From NCBI RefSeq assembly GCF_004341625.1, contig NZ_SLZG01000005.1:186001-250000 (forward strand): 64,000 nt of DNA, in the 5' to 3' direction. Below are positions 1 to 7,838 of the stretch, piece after piece. How positions within the stretch are numbered: position 1 is the first letter of the stretch; every line of letters begins with the position of its first letter. Origin of the DNA: Rhizobium sp. BK376 (GTDB taxonomy: Bacteria > Pseudomonadota > Alphaproteobacteria > Rhizobiales > Rhizobiaceae). A program made the translations under genes and the position numbers. Under the pieces are notes generated by a model. It saw only the letters and a list, made by a program, of their open reading frames with translations, was not told where the DNA came from and ran no database searches.

Positions 1-95
1 CAGCAACGGTGTCATTGCCGTCGCATTCCAACTTGCAGGCCCGGTCAATGTAGGCCGGCTCCGATGTCGGGCAATCGTCAGCTCGACATGGAAAT

Positions 96-392
96 CTACT
101 CGCCCGAAAAAGCCGACCGGGGCGGCGGACCATCAACCGCCCCGGTGCCGGCATTGTTGATCAGCGTATCGACGCGACCGAAGCGCTCGATAGCCGTATC
201 GACAACCTTCTTTGCGACATCCCGGTCACCGATATCGCCCGCAACCGCAATCACACCGTCATCGCTGGACGGCTTGATGTTGCGGGAATTGGCGACGACG
301 AGGAAACCTCTTTCGCGGTAGCCTTGCACGAAACCTGCGCCGAGGCCCTGCGATGCGCCGGTGATGATGGCGACTTTCTGTTCATTGCTCAT
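96..392 (-). pseudogene. Short-chain dehydrogenase/reductase, N-terminal fragment
   Basis: The 98 residues carry the N-terminal half of a Rossmann-fold SDR: a TGASQGLG cofactor loop at residues 11-18 and an NNAG motif at 79-82. A normal SDR of about 250 residues would continue through the YxxxK active site, but here the frame runs into an unrelated tail (GPPPRSAFSGE) and stops. No other frame in bases 1-95 restores an SDR. I infer a gene truncated by a rearrangement, probably without dehydrogenase activity. It could still be expressed, since its start codon is intact. Confidence 0.6.
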
Positions 393-439
393 GGTATGCT
401 TCTTTCCTTGTTTGACTGATCCGCCACACGGGCACGGGA

Positions 440-1219
440 TCAGCCGGCTTCGAAAACAACCGGCTTTCCCTTTTCGAAGAGGGTCAGACGGTCGGCGAGT
501 TTGAATGTCGAAAAGGTCTGGGCCAGTTGATCCTGGCTTTCCCGGAAATGGACCCAGCCTTCGTTATGGGCGGCCACCAGCTTCGCTCGTGGAAAGGCAT
601 GTGCCGCCTCCAGCGCGTCTTCGCTGCCCATTGTCATGTGAAAGCGTCCGCGCGGCTCCGCCGCGCCGGTAAACATCAGAACGACCCTCGGTGAAAATTG
701 TCGCGACACCTCCGCAGTGCCGTCGAACCAGACCGTATCGCCGGTGACATAGATGAGATCTCCCGGCTTCTCGGCGCCGAGAGCAAAGCCAACCACGTCT
801 CCGGAAATGGGCTCGATCCCGACTGGACCATGGCGGGCCGCCGTTGCCGTCACGAACAGCCTCTCACCATCCTGTCCTTCGAAACCGCAGGTTTCGAAGG
901 GCGCTAGGCCAATCGCGTTGCCGCCAAGCCGCTCCGCGCCAACCTTGGTCGTGTAGATTCGACCGACCGTCGGCAGCATGGCGCGGCCGGACGCGTCCAG
1001 ATTGTCGTAGTGCTGATCATGGCTCAGCAGAACGGCATCGAGCTTGCCGATTTTCTCAACGCTCAGGGCGGGACCAGACGTCTTTTCAAACCGAACTGGT
1101 GTCTCGCGGTAGAGCCCCGGTGGATCGAACGTTGGATCGGTCAGTATCCGGAGCGAACCATATTCGATCAGGACGGTCGGACCTCCGATCAGTGTCAGTT
1201 TTAGATCTTTCAATGCCAT
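440..1219 (-). CDS. MBL-fold metallo-hydrolase (UlaG-like)
   Basis: The product is a 259-residue protein of the beta-lactamase-fold hydrolase superfamily. It has the N-terminal strand TLIGGPTVLIEYG and a metal-site motif SHDQHYDNLD near residues 66-75, then further His and Asp ligands in RHGP, TGDTVWFDG and AAHNEGWVHF. The usual HxHxDH is altered by an extra Gln and an Asn, so its substrate may differ from that of classical members. The ATG at 1219 is preferred over the upstream GTG at 1234 because a GAGG lies just ahead of it. It is divergent from the LysR gene at 1295, which probably controls it. The substrate is unknown. Confidence 0.75.
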   Translation of the reverse strand: MALKDLKLTLIGGPTVLIEYGSLRILTDPTFDPPGLYRETPVRFEKTSGPALSVEKIGKLDAVLLSHDQHYDNLDASGRAMLPTVGRIYTTKVGAERLGGNAIGLAPFETCGFEGQDGERLFVTATAARHGPVGIEPISGDVVGFALGAEKPGDLIYVTGDTVWFDGTAEVSRQFSPRVVLMFTGAAEPRGRFHMTMGSEDALEAAHAFPRAKLVAAHNEGWVHFRESQDQLAQTFSTFKLADRLTLFEKGKPVVFEAG

Positions 1220-1294
1220 TTGAGCCAGCCTCACTTGGTTACCGACTGAAAATAGTACGCTGGCATTCTGTGTGTAATTCGCTATTATTTCTCA

Positions 1295-2182
1295 ATGGCT
1301 GATAAAAAACGCACAGAGCCAGATTGGCAGGATGTCCGAGTATTTTTGGCGCTCGGCCGACACGGCAGCTTGTCCGCGGCGGCGCGGACCCTGTCGGTGA
1401 ACCACGCCACCATCGCGCGGCGCATCCGATCGCTGGAGACTACCCTCGGCGAGAAGCTGGTCGAGCGGCGACCCGAAGGTTATGTGCTGACACCTGCGGG
1501 GACGCAGGCGCTCGCTGCAGCCAGCGACATGGAAACCGCGATCCAGACGCTTGGCCGAGGCAACTCCGACGGCTCCCCCAAAGGCCTGGTTCGCGTCAAC
1601 GCCCCGCCCGGCCTTGCGCTGGGCTTCCTTACTGAACGCCTGGCTGCCATCCCGCATGAATTTCCGGGGTTGGATATCGATCTTGCGACGGATCTGCGGT
1701 CCGTCAGCCTGGAACGGCACGAAACGGACATCGCGATTCGCCTTGGCCGGCCACAAGACGGAGACTTGATGGCCAAGCTGCTCTTGTCGATGGGGTTCGG
1801 GTTCTACGGCACTCCGAAGGCCTGCCGACATGTAGAGGCAGGCGGCGAACCCCTCTTCATCGGCTTTGACGAGGCAAACTCCTACGTGCCGGAGGCTGCC
1901 TGGCTCGCCCGCGAGTTCCCGCAGGCGCGACTTGTGTTTCGGGCAAACAATCAGGTAGCGCAGGCCATGGCGGCAAGGTCCGGTATCGGGCTGGCTTTGC
2001 TTCCGAATTATATCGGCAGGTCGGATCCGAAGCTGCAGCGCTGCTTGTTCGATCCCGCGCCGCCGCCACGCGAAATCTGGATGCTGACGCGCCGCCAGGA
2101 CCGAAAAGACCTGCCAATTCGTGCTGTTACCGATTATGTCGCGCGCATATTTGCTGAAGAGCGATCGCTATTTGATGCGTGA
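1295..2182 (+). CDS. LysR-family transcriptional regulator
   Basis: This 295-residue protein has the LysR layout: a winged helix-turn-helix in residues 8-67 (VRVFLALGRHGSLSAAARTL and later TPAGTQAL), then a shortish effector-binding domain. Length and N-terminal pattern are typical of regulators that act on a divergent neighbour. The gene is divergent from the MBL-fold hydrolase, with 75 bp between the two start codons. The effector cannot be read from the sequence. Confidence 0.88.
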   Translation: MADKKRTEPDWQDVRVFLALGRHGSLSAAARTLSVNHATIARRIRSLETTLGEKLVERRPEGYVLTPAGTQALAAASDMETAIQTLGRGNSDGSPKGLVRVNAPPGLALGFLTERLAAIPHEFPGLDIDLATDLRSVSLERHETDIAIRLGRPQDGDLMAKLLLSMGFGFYGTPKACRHVEAGGEPLFIGFDEANSYVPEAAWLAREFPQARLVFRANNQVAQAMAARSGIGLALLPNYIGRSDPKLQRCLFDPAPPPREIWMLTRRQDRKDLPIRAVTDYVARIFAEERSLFDA

Positions 2183-2286
2183 GCACATGCGTTCCACCGA
2201 CCCGCACCACCGCGCTTGCACCTTGGGGGTCGGATCGCCTCGACCAGACTGATCAGTCCGGCGCTCCTCGACGTAGTTGGCGACCG

Positions 2287-2793
2287 TCACTTTTGTCTGA
2301 GGATTTTTTCATTTCTGTCGATGATGAGCGCCTTCGTTGCGTCTGACGCGTTGGGACCGGGCTCGAAGCGAATCTGACGAAAGGACAGTCGTTCGCCCGA
2401 CTGGGCAATAATCGATACAGGCTCGACGGCTTCGCGATACGCTTCGTCAACCAGCGAAATATGCGGCTTTCCACCGGGAGCGAGCCATTTGTCACCCCAT
2501 TGCTTCAGCACGACAAGGACAGGGTAGAGCTCCTCGCCCTTACTGGTCAGTCGGTAGCCGCTGATGCCCGGCTTCTCGGGAAGCGGGAAGCGCTCGATGA
2601 TGTCGAGTGCGGTCAAGCGCTCCAGCCTTGCCGTAAGCACGTTCCTCGCGATGCCAAGCCGTTTTTGAAATTCATCGAAGCGCATGGAACCGTATGTGCA
2701 CTCCTGAATGATGAGGAGAGACCACCATTCCCCGACTTCGTCGAGGGCGCGGGCCAGTGAACAGGCCATGTCGGAGAGGCTTTTTCTTTGCAT
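2287..2793 (-). CDS. HxlR-family winged-helix regulator
   Basis: The 168-residue product matches the HxlR family: a conserved N-terminal Cys at residue 11 (MACSLARAL), then GEWWSLLIIQECTYGSMRFDEFQ and the recognition region NVLTARLERL, with wing residues GYRLTSKGEELYPV. The single N-terminal Cys is the position used for redox or electrophile sensing in several family members, so such sensing is possible here. It is divergent from an MFS exporter at 2906. The gap holds two inverted repeats that are good operator candidates, so it probably represses the exporter and itself. Confidence 0.88.
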   Translation of the reverse strand: MQRKSLSDMACSLARALDEVGEWWSLLIIQECTYGSMRFDEFQKRLGIARNVLTARLERLTALDIIERFPLPEKPGISGYRLTSKGEELYPVLVVLKQWGDKWLAPGGKPHISLVDEAYREAVEPVSIIAQSGERLSFRQIRFEPGPNASDATKALIIDRNEKILRQK

Positions 2794-2814
2794 GCGCTGT
2801 TTATATCAGAATAC

Positions 2815-2831
2815 AGTTGCGTGAAGCAACT
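2815..2831. promoter_or_regulatory. Putative HxlR operator 1
   Basis: AGTTGC-GTGAA-GCAACT is a perfect inverted repeat with 6-bp arms, 22 bp from the HxlR start codon, in the divergent HxlR/MFS promoter region. Assignment to HxlR rests on position and symmetry only. Confidence 0.5.
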
Positions 2832-2834
2832 CTT

Positions 2835-2855
2835 TTGCGTGGTTTCATGACGCAA
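2835..2855. promoter_or_regulatory. Putative HxlR operator 2
   Basis: TTGCGT-N9-ACGCAA is a second perfect inverted repeat just right of the first, sharing the TTGC/GCAA core. Two copies in one 112-bp divergent promoter suggest cooperative regulator binding. Confidence 0.45.
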
Positions 2856-2905
2856 CTTCGCTGGGGACGATCCCTGCGTCACAATTTCAGTTTAGGAGTA
2901 TCGCC

Positions 2906-4084
2906 ATGGATCGGCGCCTTCTTATGTTGGCTCTCAGCATGTTTTCGCTGGGAACCGGCGGCTTTATCGTAGCCGGGGTCCTGCCCCAGATTTCCAACAC
3001 ATATGGCGTCACGGTCGGTGCGGCTGGTCAGATGACCACGGCCTTTGCGTTGACCTACGCGGTCCTGGCGCCGCTGGTGACCGCAGCGGCCGCCAGCGTT
3101 CCGCGCAAGCGCCTCCTGATCTCCGGGCTTATAATCTTCGTTCTCGCAAACATTGCTACCGCCCTCGCCCCAACCTACGAGCTCGCGCTGATCACGCGTA
3201 CGGTCGCAGGGCTTGGAGCCGCAATGTTTGCGCCGACGGCAACCGGAGCGGCTCCCATGCTGGTCGCCCCGGAGCGCCGCGGTTACGCCCTGTCCGTTGC
3301 TGTCGCGGGTTTGACCTCTTCGACCGCTCTTGGTTCACCAATGGGGGCCATCATCGGAAGCTTCGTGGATTGGCGCTGGGCCATGGTATTTGTCGCGGTG
3401 CTGGCGACTATCGCCACCATCGGCGTCCAGGCCTTCATCGGCGACATGCCGCTTTCGCCCAAGGTGTCGCTCGCCAAGCGTTTTGCTCCTTTGACGGACC
3501 CGCGCGCCAGCCTGACGCTCGTCGGGACCCTCTTGAATCTGGCGGGAATTTTCGTTGTCTACACCTACTTCCCGGTCGTGTTTGATCGCGCTCACGGAGG
3601 CAATGCGATCACGCTTGCCTGCCTGCTTGTCCTGTGGGGCCTTGATGGCACTGCATCAAACCTTCTCGCGGGCCGTCTGATCGACGTCGTCGGCAACAGG
3701 AGGGTTCTTGTGCTTCTCCTTGTCGTCAGCGTCGTCGTCACCGGGTTGCTTCCGCTCGCCGGAGCAAATCTGCCGGCGGCGACCATTGCGATCGCGCTCT
3801 GGGGTGCGTGCGGCTGGGGCATCCTCGTTGCGCAACAGCATAGACTTGTGACGGTGGCCCCGCATGCCGCGCCGATGGTGCTGGCGCTCAATACATCCTG
3901 CACCTATCTCGGCATTTCCGCCGGCGGCGTATTCGGCGCGTTCTTCATCCCGACGATCGGCGCCCACAATCTCGGCCTCATCGGTGGCGCGGTGACACTG
4001 GTCGCTTTCGGGATCGTCGAACTGGCGACCTGGCGCATCAACGCAGCAAACACCTCGCACAACAGCGAAGTGGCTGCTGCCTGA
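2906..4084 (+). CDS. MFS transporter, DHA1 type
   Basis: The 392-residue protein is almost entirely hydrophobic, with about 12 predicted membrane segments and no long soluble domain. The early sequence FSLGTGGFIVAGVLPQI and the motif-C-like region GLTSSTALGSPMGAIIG match the AraJ/YdhP group of drug or metabolite exporters of the inner membrane. The ATG at 2906 follows a TTTAGGAG-like ribosome site. Its divergent partner is an HxlR regulator, an arrangement usual for efflux induced by a toxic or electrophilic compound. The substrate is unknown. Confidence 0.85.
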   Translation: MDRRLLMLALSMFSLGTGGFIVAGVLPQISNTYGVTVGAAGQMTTAFALTYAVLAPLVTAAAASVPRKRLLISGLIIFVLANIATALAPTYELALITRTVAGLGAAMFAPTATGAAPMLVAPERRGYALSVAVAGLTSSTALGSPMGAIIGSFVDWRWAMVFVAVLATIATIGVQAFIGDMPLSPKVSLAKRFAPLTDPRASLTLVGTLLNLAGIFVVYTYFPVVFDRAHGGNAITLACLLVLWGLDGTASNLLAGRLIDVVGNRRVLVLLLVVSVVVTGLLPLAGANLPAATIAIALWGACGWGILVAQQHRLVTVAPHAAPMVLALNTSCTYLGISAGGVFGAFFIPTIGAHNLGLIGGAVTLVAFGIVELATWRINAANTSHNSEVAAA

Positions 4085-4464
4085 TAAGCCCTCCATGGCA
4101 AGCGCAGAGCGACCGCGATCAAACCTACATTTTCCCCTCCCCGATCGTGAAAGCAGCCTCATGCAATCGCGGTGGGGAATCAAAAGCCCGTTGGAGGACT
4201 CCCTTGGGCTGCATTGATGCAATGAATGTCTTCGTGGGTCCCTCGACGAGCGAAGTCTGTCGCGAGTTGCGCTTCGTATTGGCCCCTCGCCGTCGGCCGT
4301 CAGCTGAGGGGCCTTCGCGCCGATGAGGCTCAGTGACCATCGATCATGCCGCCGTCGACATGGAGGATCATCTCTCACGTGGAAGATCCAGCTGCCTCCG
4401 CCTCGACGAACCGAAAACGGACTTACCGACTTGTCTTTCATCGCGCGGATCGGCGCGGTTGTTC
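4085..4464. other. Gene-poor stretch between MFS and IclR genes
   Basis: This 380-bp gap has no convincing intact gene. It contains an inverted repeat GGCCCCTC (from 4281) with GAGGGGCC about 20 bp on, possibly a weak terminator for the convergent neighbours, and a short SDR C-terminal remnant near 4330. Confidence 0.5.
4330..4374 (-). pseudogene. Remnant of an SDR C-terminus
   Basis: On the minus strand the codons read E-M-I-L-H-V-D-G-G-M-I-D-G-H followed by TGA. The HVDGG tail is a signature of the C-terminal end of short-chain dehydrogenases. A stop codon lies directly upstream in the same frame, so only about 14 residues survive. It sits downstream of the IclR gene at 4465-5328, suggesting that an SDR once followed that gene. 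Confidence 0.4.
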
Positions 4465-5328
4465 CTATTTGCCGCGCTTCTTTTTCGCTGACGCACCTTG
4501 CCCATCCGTGTCGAGCGCTGCAGCATCGAGGGCAAGGGCCGAAGGCTTGGCCAAGCCAATCTCTTTCGTGATGGCCTCCGCCGTCGAAAGCACGGCCCGC
4601 CTGATCTCCTCGATCCTCTTCTCGTCAACGCCGGCGACGAAGGGAACGCTGACGGCTGCAATGACGGTGTTTTCATAGTCGCGCACCGGAGCGGCGATCG
4701 CGTGAACGCCGGACATCTGCTCGCCCATGTCCCGCGCCCAGCCGGTGGCGCGGATGTGTTCCAGCTCTTCCAACATGCGATCAGGATCGGAAATCGTCTG
4801 GCTGGTGAAGCGCTCGAGCTTGGTCAGCCGGCGATCGATATCCTCCTGTGCGGAGAAGGCCAGAAGGACCTTGCCGGCGGCGCCGGCATGGAAAGGCAAT
4901 CGCTGGCCGGCCGCGGCCGTCAGCGCATATTGACCATGGCCCTGCGCGGCCGCGACGACGAGGATATTGTCGCCTGATGGAACCGTGAGCTTGCTGCCCT
5001 CCCCTGTCAGCTCCGAGATCCTGTTCAGATGCGGCTGCGCGATCGCCAGCAGATCGTAGCTCGCGACATTCGGCGCCACATGGGCGGCAAGAGTGAGAAG
5101 ACGACGCCCGAGCGTATAGCTGCCGGCGGGCGAGCGATGGACGAAATCATAGGCACTCAGGGTGTTCAGCATCCGATAGACGGTCGTGCGCGAGAGCTTC
5201 ACCGCCTTGACGACGTCGCGGATCGTCGCGCCCTCGGGCGTGCGTTCCAGAAGCGCGAAGACCTCCACCATCTGCTCGATGACAGGGATGCGATATTTCT
5301 GGGAGGCGTCTTCACTGATCTCGTTCAT
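4465..5328 (-). CDS. IclR-family transcriptional regulator (copy 1)
   Basis: The 287-residue product has an N-terminal winged helix-turn-helix (IPVIEQMVEVFALLERTPEGATIRDV, recognition helix SRTTVYRMLNTL) and a C-terminal IclR effector domain with GSKLTV, AGAAGKVLLAF and VSVPFVAG. It is clearly paralogous to the IclR protein encoded at 12134-12916. The ATG at 5328 is chosen over 5367 because CAGGG precedes it and no ribosome site precedes the longer start. It is divergent from the VOC gene pair, with a GAAC palindrome between them. It probably senses the substrate of this catabolic block. Confidence 0.9.
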   Translation of the reverse strand: MNEISEDASQKYRIPVIEQMVEVFALLERTPEGATIRDVVKAVKLSRTTVYRMLNTLSAYDFVHRSPAGSYTLGRRLLTLAAHVAPNVASYDLLAIAQPHLNRISELTGEGSKLTVPSGDNILVVAAAQGHGQYALTAAAGQRLPFHAGAAGKVLLAFSAQEDIDRRLTKLERFTSQTISDPDRMLEELEHIRATGWARDMGEQMSGVHAIAAPVRDYENTVIAAVSVPFVAGVDEKRIEEIRRAVLSTAEAITKEIGLAKPSALALDAAALDTDGQGASAKKKRGK

Positions 5329-5447
5329 TCGGAACCCTGGTTGGCCTGATCGGGCGATGCTTTGCATTCAATAAGCAATGCTTTGTTTTCGCGCAATCGC
5401 GGCTCGTTTCGGTTGACTCCAGCATCAAAATTTCGATAAATTCATAA

Positions 5448-5467
5448 ATGAACCTGTATCAGTTCAA
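5448..5467. promoter_or_regulatory. Putative IclR operator (VOC promoter)
   Basis: ATGAAC-N8-GTTCAA is an inverted repeat in the IclR1/VOC intergenic region. The same GAAC-N7/8-GTTC pattern occurs at 10789 and 12989 upstream of other operons of this block. Confidence 0.5.
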
Positions 5468-5584
5468 ATGTAAACAAGGCGACGAATTGTCCGATCTGAT
5501 CGGTGGTCGCCTTGGCGCGGCGGAGGAGTGTCGCGTTTCCCGGGGAGCAGGGCCTACAGAGGAATTCAACGAGGAGGATGTGAA

Positions 5585-6019
5585 ATGAAGAATGTGAAAG
5601 CGATCGGACATATTGCGGTCAGCGTAAAAGACATCGAGCGGTCGATGGATTTCTACGTCAACAAGCTCGGCTTCGAGGAGATGTTCAGGCTGGAGCGTGA
5701 CGGCCGTCTCTGGATCGTCTATCTGCGCATCACCGATACGCAGTTCATCGAGCTCTTCCCCGACGGCGTTGGCGACAGCGCGCCGCCCTTTGCCAATGTC
5801 GGTTATAACCACCTCTGCCTCGAGGTCGATGATATCGATGCCGCGATTGCCGAAATTACGGCGCGCGGCGTGACGCTGACGGCGGAGAAGAAGCTTGGCG
5901 TCGACCACAATTACCAGGCCTGGATCGCCGATCCCGAGGGCAATCGCATCGAGCTGATGCAGCTCGGCGCAGATGCCATGCAGACGGCCGCGATCCGCCG
6001 GATCAAGGGACAGGCCTGA
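5585..6019 (+). CDS. VOC (glyoxalase/dioxygenase fold) protein 1
   Basis: This is a 144-residue vicinal-oxygen-chelate protein. It begins with the classic AIGHIAVSVKDIERSMDFYVNKLGF and ends with WIADPEGNRIELMQL, giving the His and Glu positions that usually bind the metal. The ATG at 5585 follows a strong GAGGAGG at 5571-5577. Upstream in-frame codons to 5528 lack a ribosome site. It is 3 bp from a second VOC gene with the same architecture, so the two may form a heterodimer or act in sequence. The family includes lyases, isomerases and dioxygenases; the reaction here is unknown. Confidence 0.85.
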   Translation: MKNVKAIGHIAVSVKDIERSMDFYVNKLGFEEMFRLERDGRLWIVYLRITDTQFIELFPDGVGDSAPPFANVGYNHLCLEVDDIDAAIAEITARGVTLTAEKKLGVDHNYQAWIADPEGNRIELMQLGADAMQTAAIRRIKGQA

Positions 6020-6022
6020 GCC

Positions 6023-6466
6023 ATGGATCTGTTCAGACATCTCGGGCATATCGCCCTGCGCGTGAACGATCTTAACAAGTCGCTGGCCTTCTACCAGAAG
6101 CTCGGCTTTCGCGAGATGACGCGCCTGCTCAACGATCAGGGGGAGGCGTGGATCGTCTACCTCCGGATCAACGACGACCAATATCTGGAACTCTTCCCGA
6201 AGGGCGTGAAGCGGCCGGAGACCGGCCCGGATGTGATTGGCATCTTTCATATTTGCCTCACGGTCGAAGATATTGACAAAACGTTCGAGGAGCTTGCGAA
6301 GGTCGGCATTCATCCCAGCCAGCCGCGCCCGACGAAAATCGGCATCGATGGCAACCGGGGCGGCTGGATCGAAGACCCCGACGGCACCCAGATCGAGGTC
6401 ATGGAAATGGCGCCTGACTGCATCCAGTTGAAGGCGATCGAGAAGCTCCGCGCAGAAACCGTCTGA
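6023..6466 (+). CDS. VOC (glyoxalase/dioxygenase fold) protein 2
   Basis: The 147-residue product starts HLGHIALRVNDLNKSLAFYQKLGF and ends WIEDPDGTQIEVMEM, the standard VOC pattern with conserved His and Glu metal ligands. It closely resembles the preceding gene, including WIVYLRI and ELFP segments, which suggests tandem duplication. The two share one promoter region and run convergently toward the ABC importer genes, with a stem-loop between. A role as a sugar or sugar-acid isomerase or lyase is inferred from the neighbours only. Confidence 0.84.
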   Translation: MDLFRHLGHIALRVNDLNKSLAFYQKLGFREMTRLLNDQGEAWIVYLRINDDQYLELFPKGVKRPETGPDVIGIFHICLTVEDIDKTFEELAKVGIHPSQPRPTKIGIDGNRGGWIEDPDGTQIEVMEMAPDCIQLKAIEKLRAETV

Positions 6467-6495
6467 CTGGATGCGAACGGTTGCTATGGACAAGG

Positions 6496-6518
6496 AGGCC
6501 GCCTCGATAGGGCGGCCT
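6496..6518. terminator. Stem-loop terminator between convergent genes
   Basis: AGGCCGCC-TCGATAG-GGCGGCCT forms a perfect 8-bp stem with a 7-nt loop between the convergent VOC and binding-protein genes. The T-tract is short on both strands, so it is a moderate bidirectional terminator candidate. Confidence 0.6.
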
Positions 6519-6549
6519 TCTGCTGATGACGGCCAGCAAGACTCTACGA

Positions 6550-7797
6550 TCAGAAGATCTGATCGTAGGCATCCTGCATCGCATGGATGAAATCGTCATC
6601 CGTGCGCTTCGGGTCGCTCCAGTACTTGTCGGCCTCTTCCCAGATCGTCCGGTACCAATCGGCATCGGCGGTATTGAACGGGTTCGAGACCTGCTTGTTC
6701 GGGTCCTTCAGCGTATCCAGCACCAGCTTGTTGCAGGCATCCAGATTGGTCGTATCGGCGTCGGTCCGAACGGGGCTTGCGCCCTTCTTCAACACGAAGT
6801 CCGCATTCAGCTTCGGATCGACATCGAGCCTGGCGAAGTCTTCCTGCGCCTTGGCGGTATCGGCATTGCCGGTGTTGAGGAAGCCCCAGGCATCGACAGT
6901 CACGACGACCGCCTTGGTGCCGGGAATGTTCATGCAATCGAAATCGGTGCCGAGCTTCTTGTTGGCCGCCAGGAATTCGCCCTTCATCCAGTCGCCGTGG
7001 ATCTGCAGCAGCGCCTTGCCCGTGATGACGAGGTTGGTCGTGTCGTTCCACTGCCGATTCGGCGAGCCCGGATCGGTGTGCTCGGCGATCTGGCGGAAGC
7101 GTTTCAGCGCGGCCCGCATTTCCGGCGTGTCGATCACGCTCTTGTCAGGCTTTTCGCCGTAGAAGCGATCATAGATCTGCGGGCCATCCTCGGCCGCGAT
7201 CAGCGCCTGCAGCAGATAGGCCTTCTGGAACTGGTCGCCGCCCTGGGCGATCGGGATGTAGCCGGCCGCCTTCACCTTGTCGAAGGCAGCGAAAAGATCG
7301 TCGAGCGACTTCCAGGATTTCGGATCGACGCCGACGGCGTCGGCGACATGCTTGTTGTAATAAATCATGCCATCGATATGCACCGTCGCCGGCGCCTTCA
7401 TGATCTCGCCATCGACGGTGATGTTCTTCAAGACGGAGGGCGGAAAGTTCTTCGTGGCGCCGATGCTGTCGAACAGCTTGGTCAGCGGCACGCCGAGGTT
7501 CTGCTTGTTCAGATCGCGATAGATACCTGGGTCGGAATTCATGAAGATCGCGGGCGGATTGCCGCCGGTGATCATGTTCATCAGGCTGACATTGGCGCCG
7601 GAATCGTGGGCGATGGAGAGATCCTTCCATTGGTGCCCATCTTTCGCCCAGGCGTCGCGCAACACGCCGAGTGCTGCGATTTCCGACGGTTTCGACCAGG
7701 TATGATAGACGACGACTTCATCGGCGCGCGCGGTGCCGGCAAGCGCGGTGGCCGCGAGCAGCAGGGATGCCCCCGCCAGAGATTTCCATTTCCTCAT
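6550..7797 (-). CDS. ABC importer sugar-binding protein (CUT1, system 1)
   Basis: The 415-residue protein has an N-terminal signal peptide (KWKSLAGASLLLAATALAGTARA, cleaved near residue 25) followed by a family-1 solute-binding fold beginning EVVVYHTWSKPSEIAAL. Residues MITGGNPPAIFMNSDPG and TVHIDGMIYYNKHV match binding proteins of carbohydrate importers. It acts in the periplasm and delivers ligand to the two permeases encoded upstream in the same operon. It is the last gene of the minus-strand order permease, permease, ATPase, binding protein. The ligand is unknown. Confidence 0.88.
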   Translation of the reverse strand: MRKWKSLAGASLLLAATALAGTARADEVVVYHTWSKPSEIAALGVLRDAWAKDGHQWKDLSIAHDSGANVSLMNMITGGNPPAIFMNSDPGIYRDLNKQNLGVPLTKLFDSIGATKNFPPSVLKNITVDGEIMKAPATVHIDGMIYYNKHVADAVGVDPKSWKSLDDLFAAFDKVKAAGYIPIAQGGDQFQKAYLLQALIAAEDGPQIYDRFYGEKPDKSVIDTPEMRAALKRFRQIAEHTDPGSPNRQWNDTTNLVITGKALLQIHGDWMKGEFLAANKKLGTDFDCMNIPGTKAVVVTVDAWGFLNTGNADTAKAQEDFARLDVDPKLNADFVLKKGASPVRTDADTTNLDACNKLVLDTLKDPNKQVSNPFNTADADWYRTIWEEADKYWSDPKRTDDDFIHAMQDAYDQIF

Positions 7798-7838
7798 GCG
7801 TCATTCCTCCCGTTGAAATTCTGGCATTTGGACTTCGG

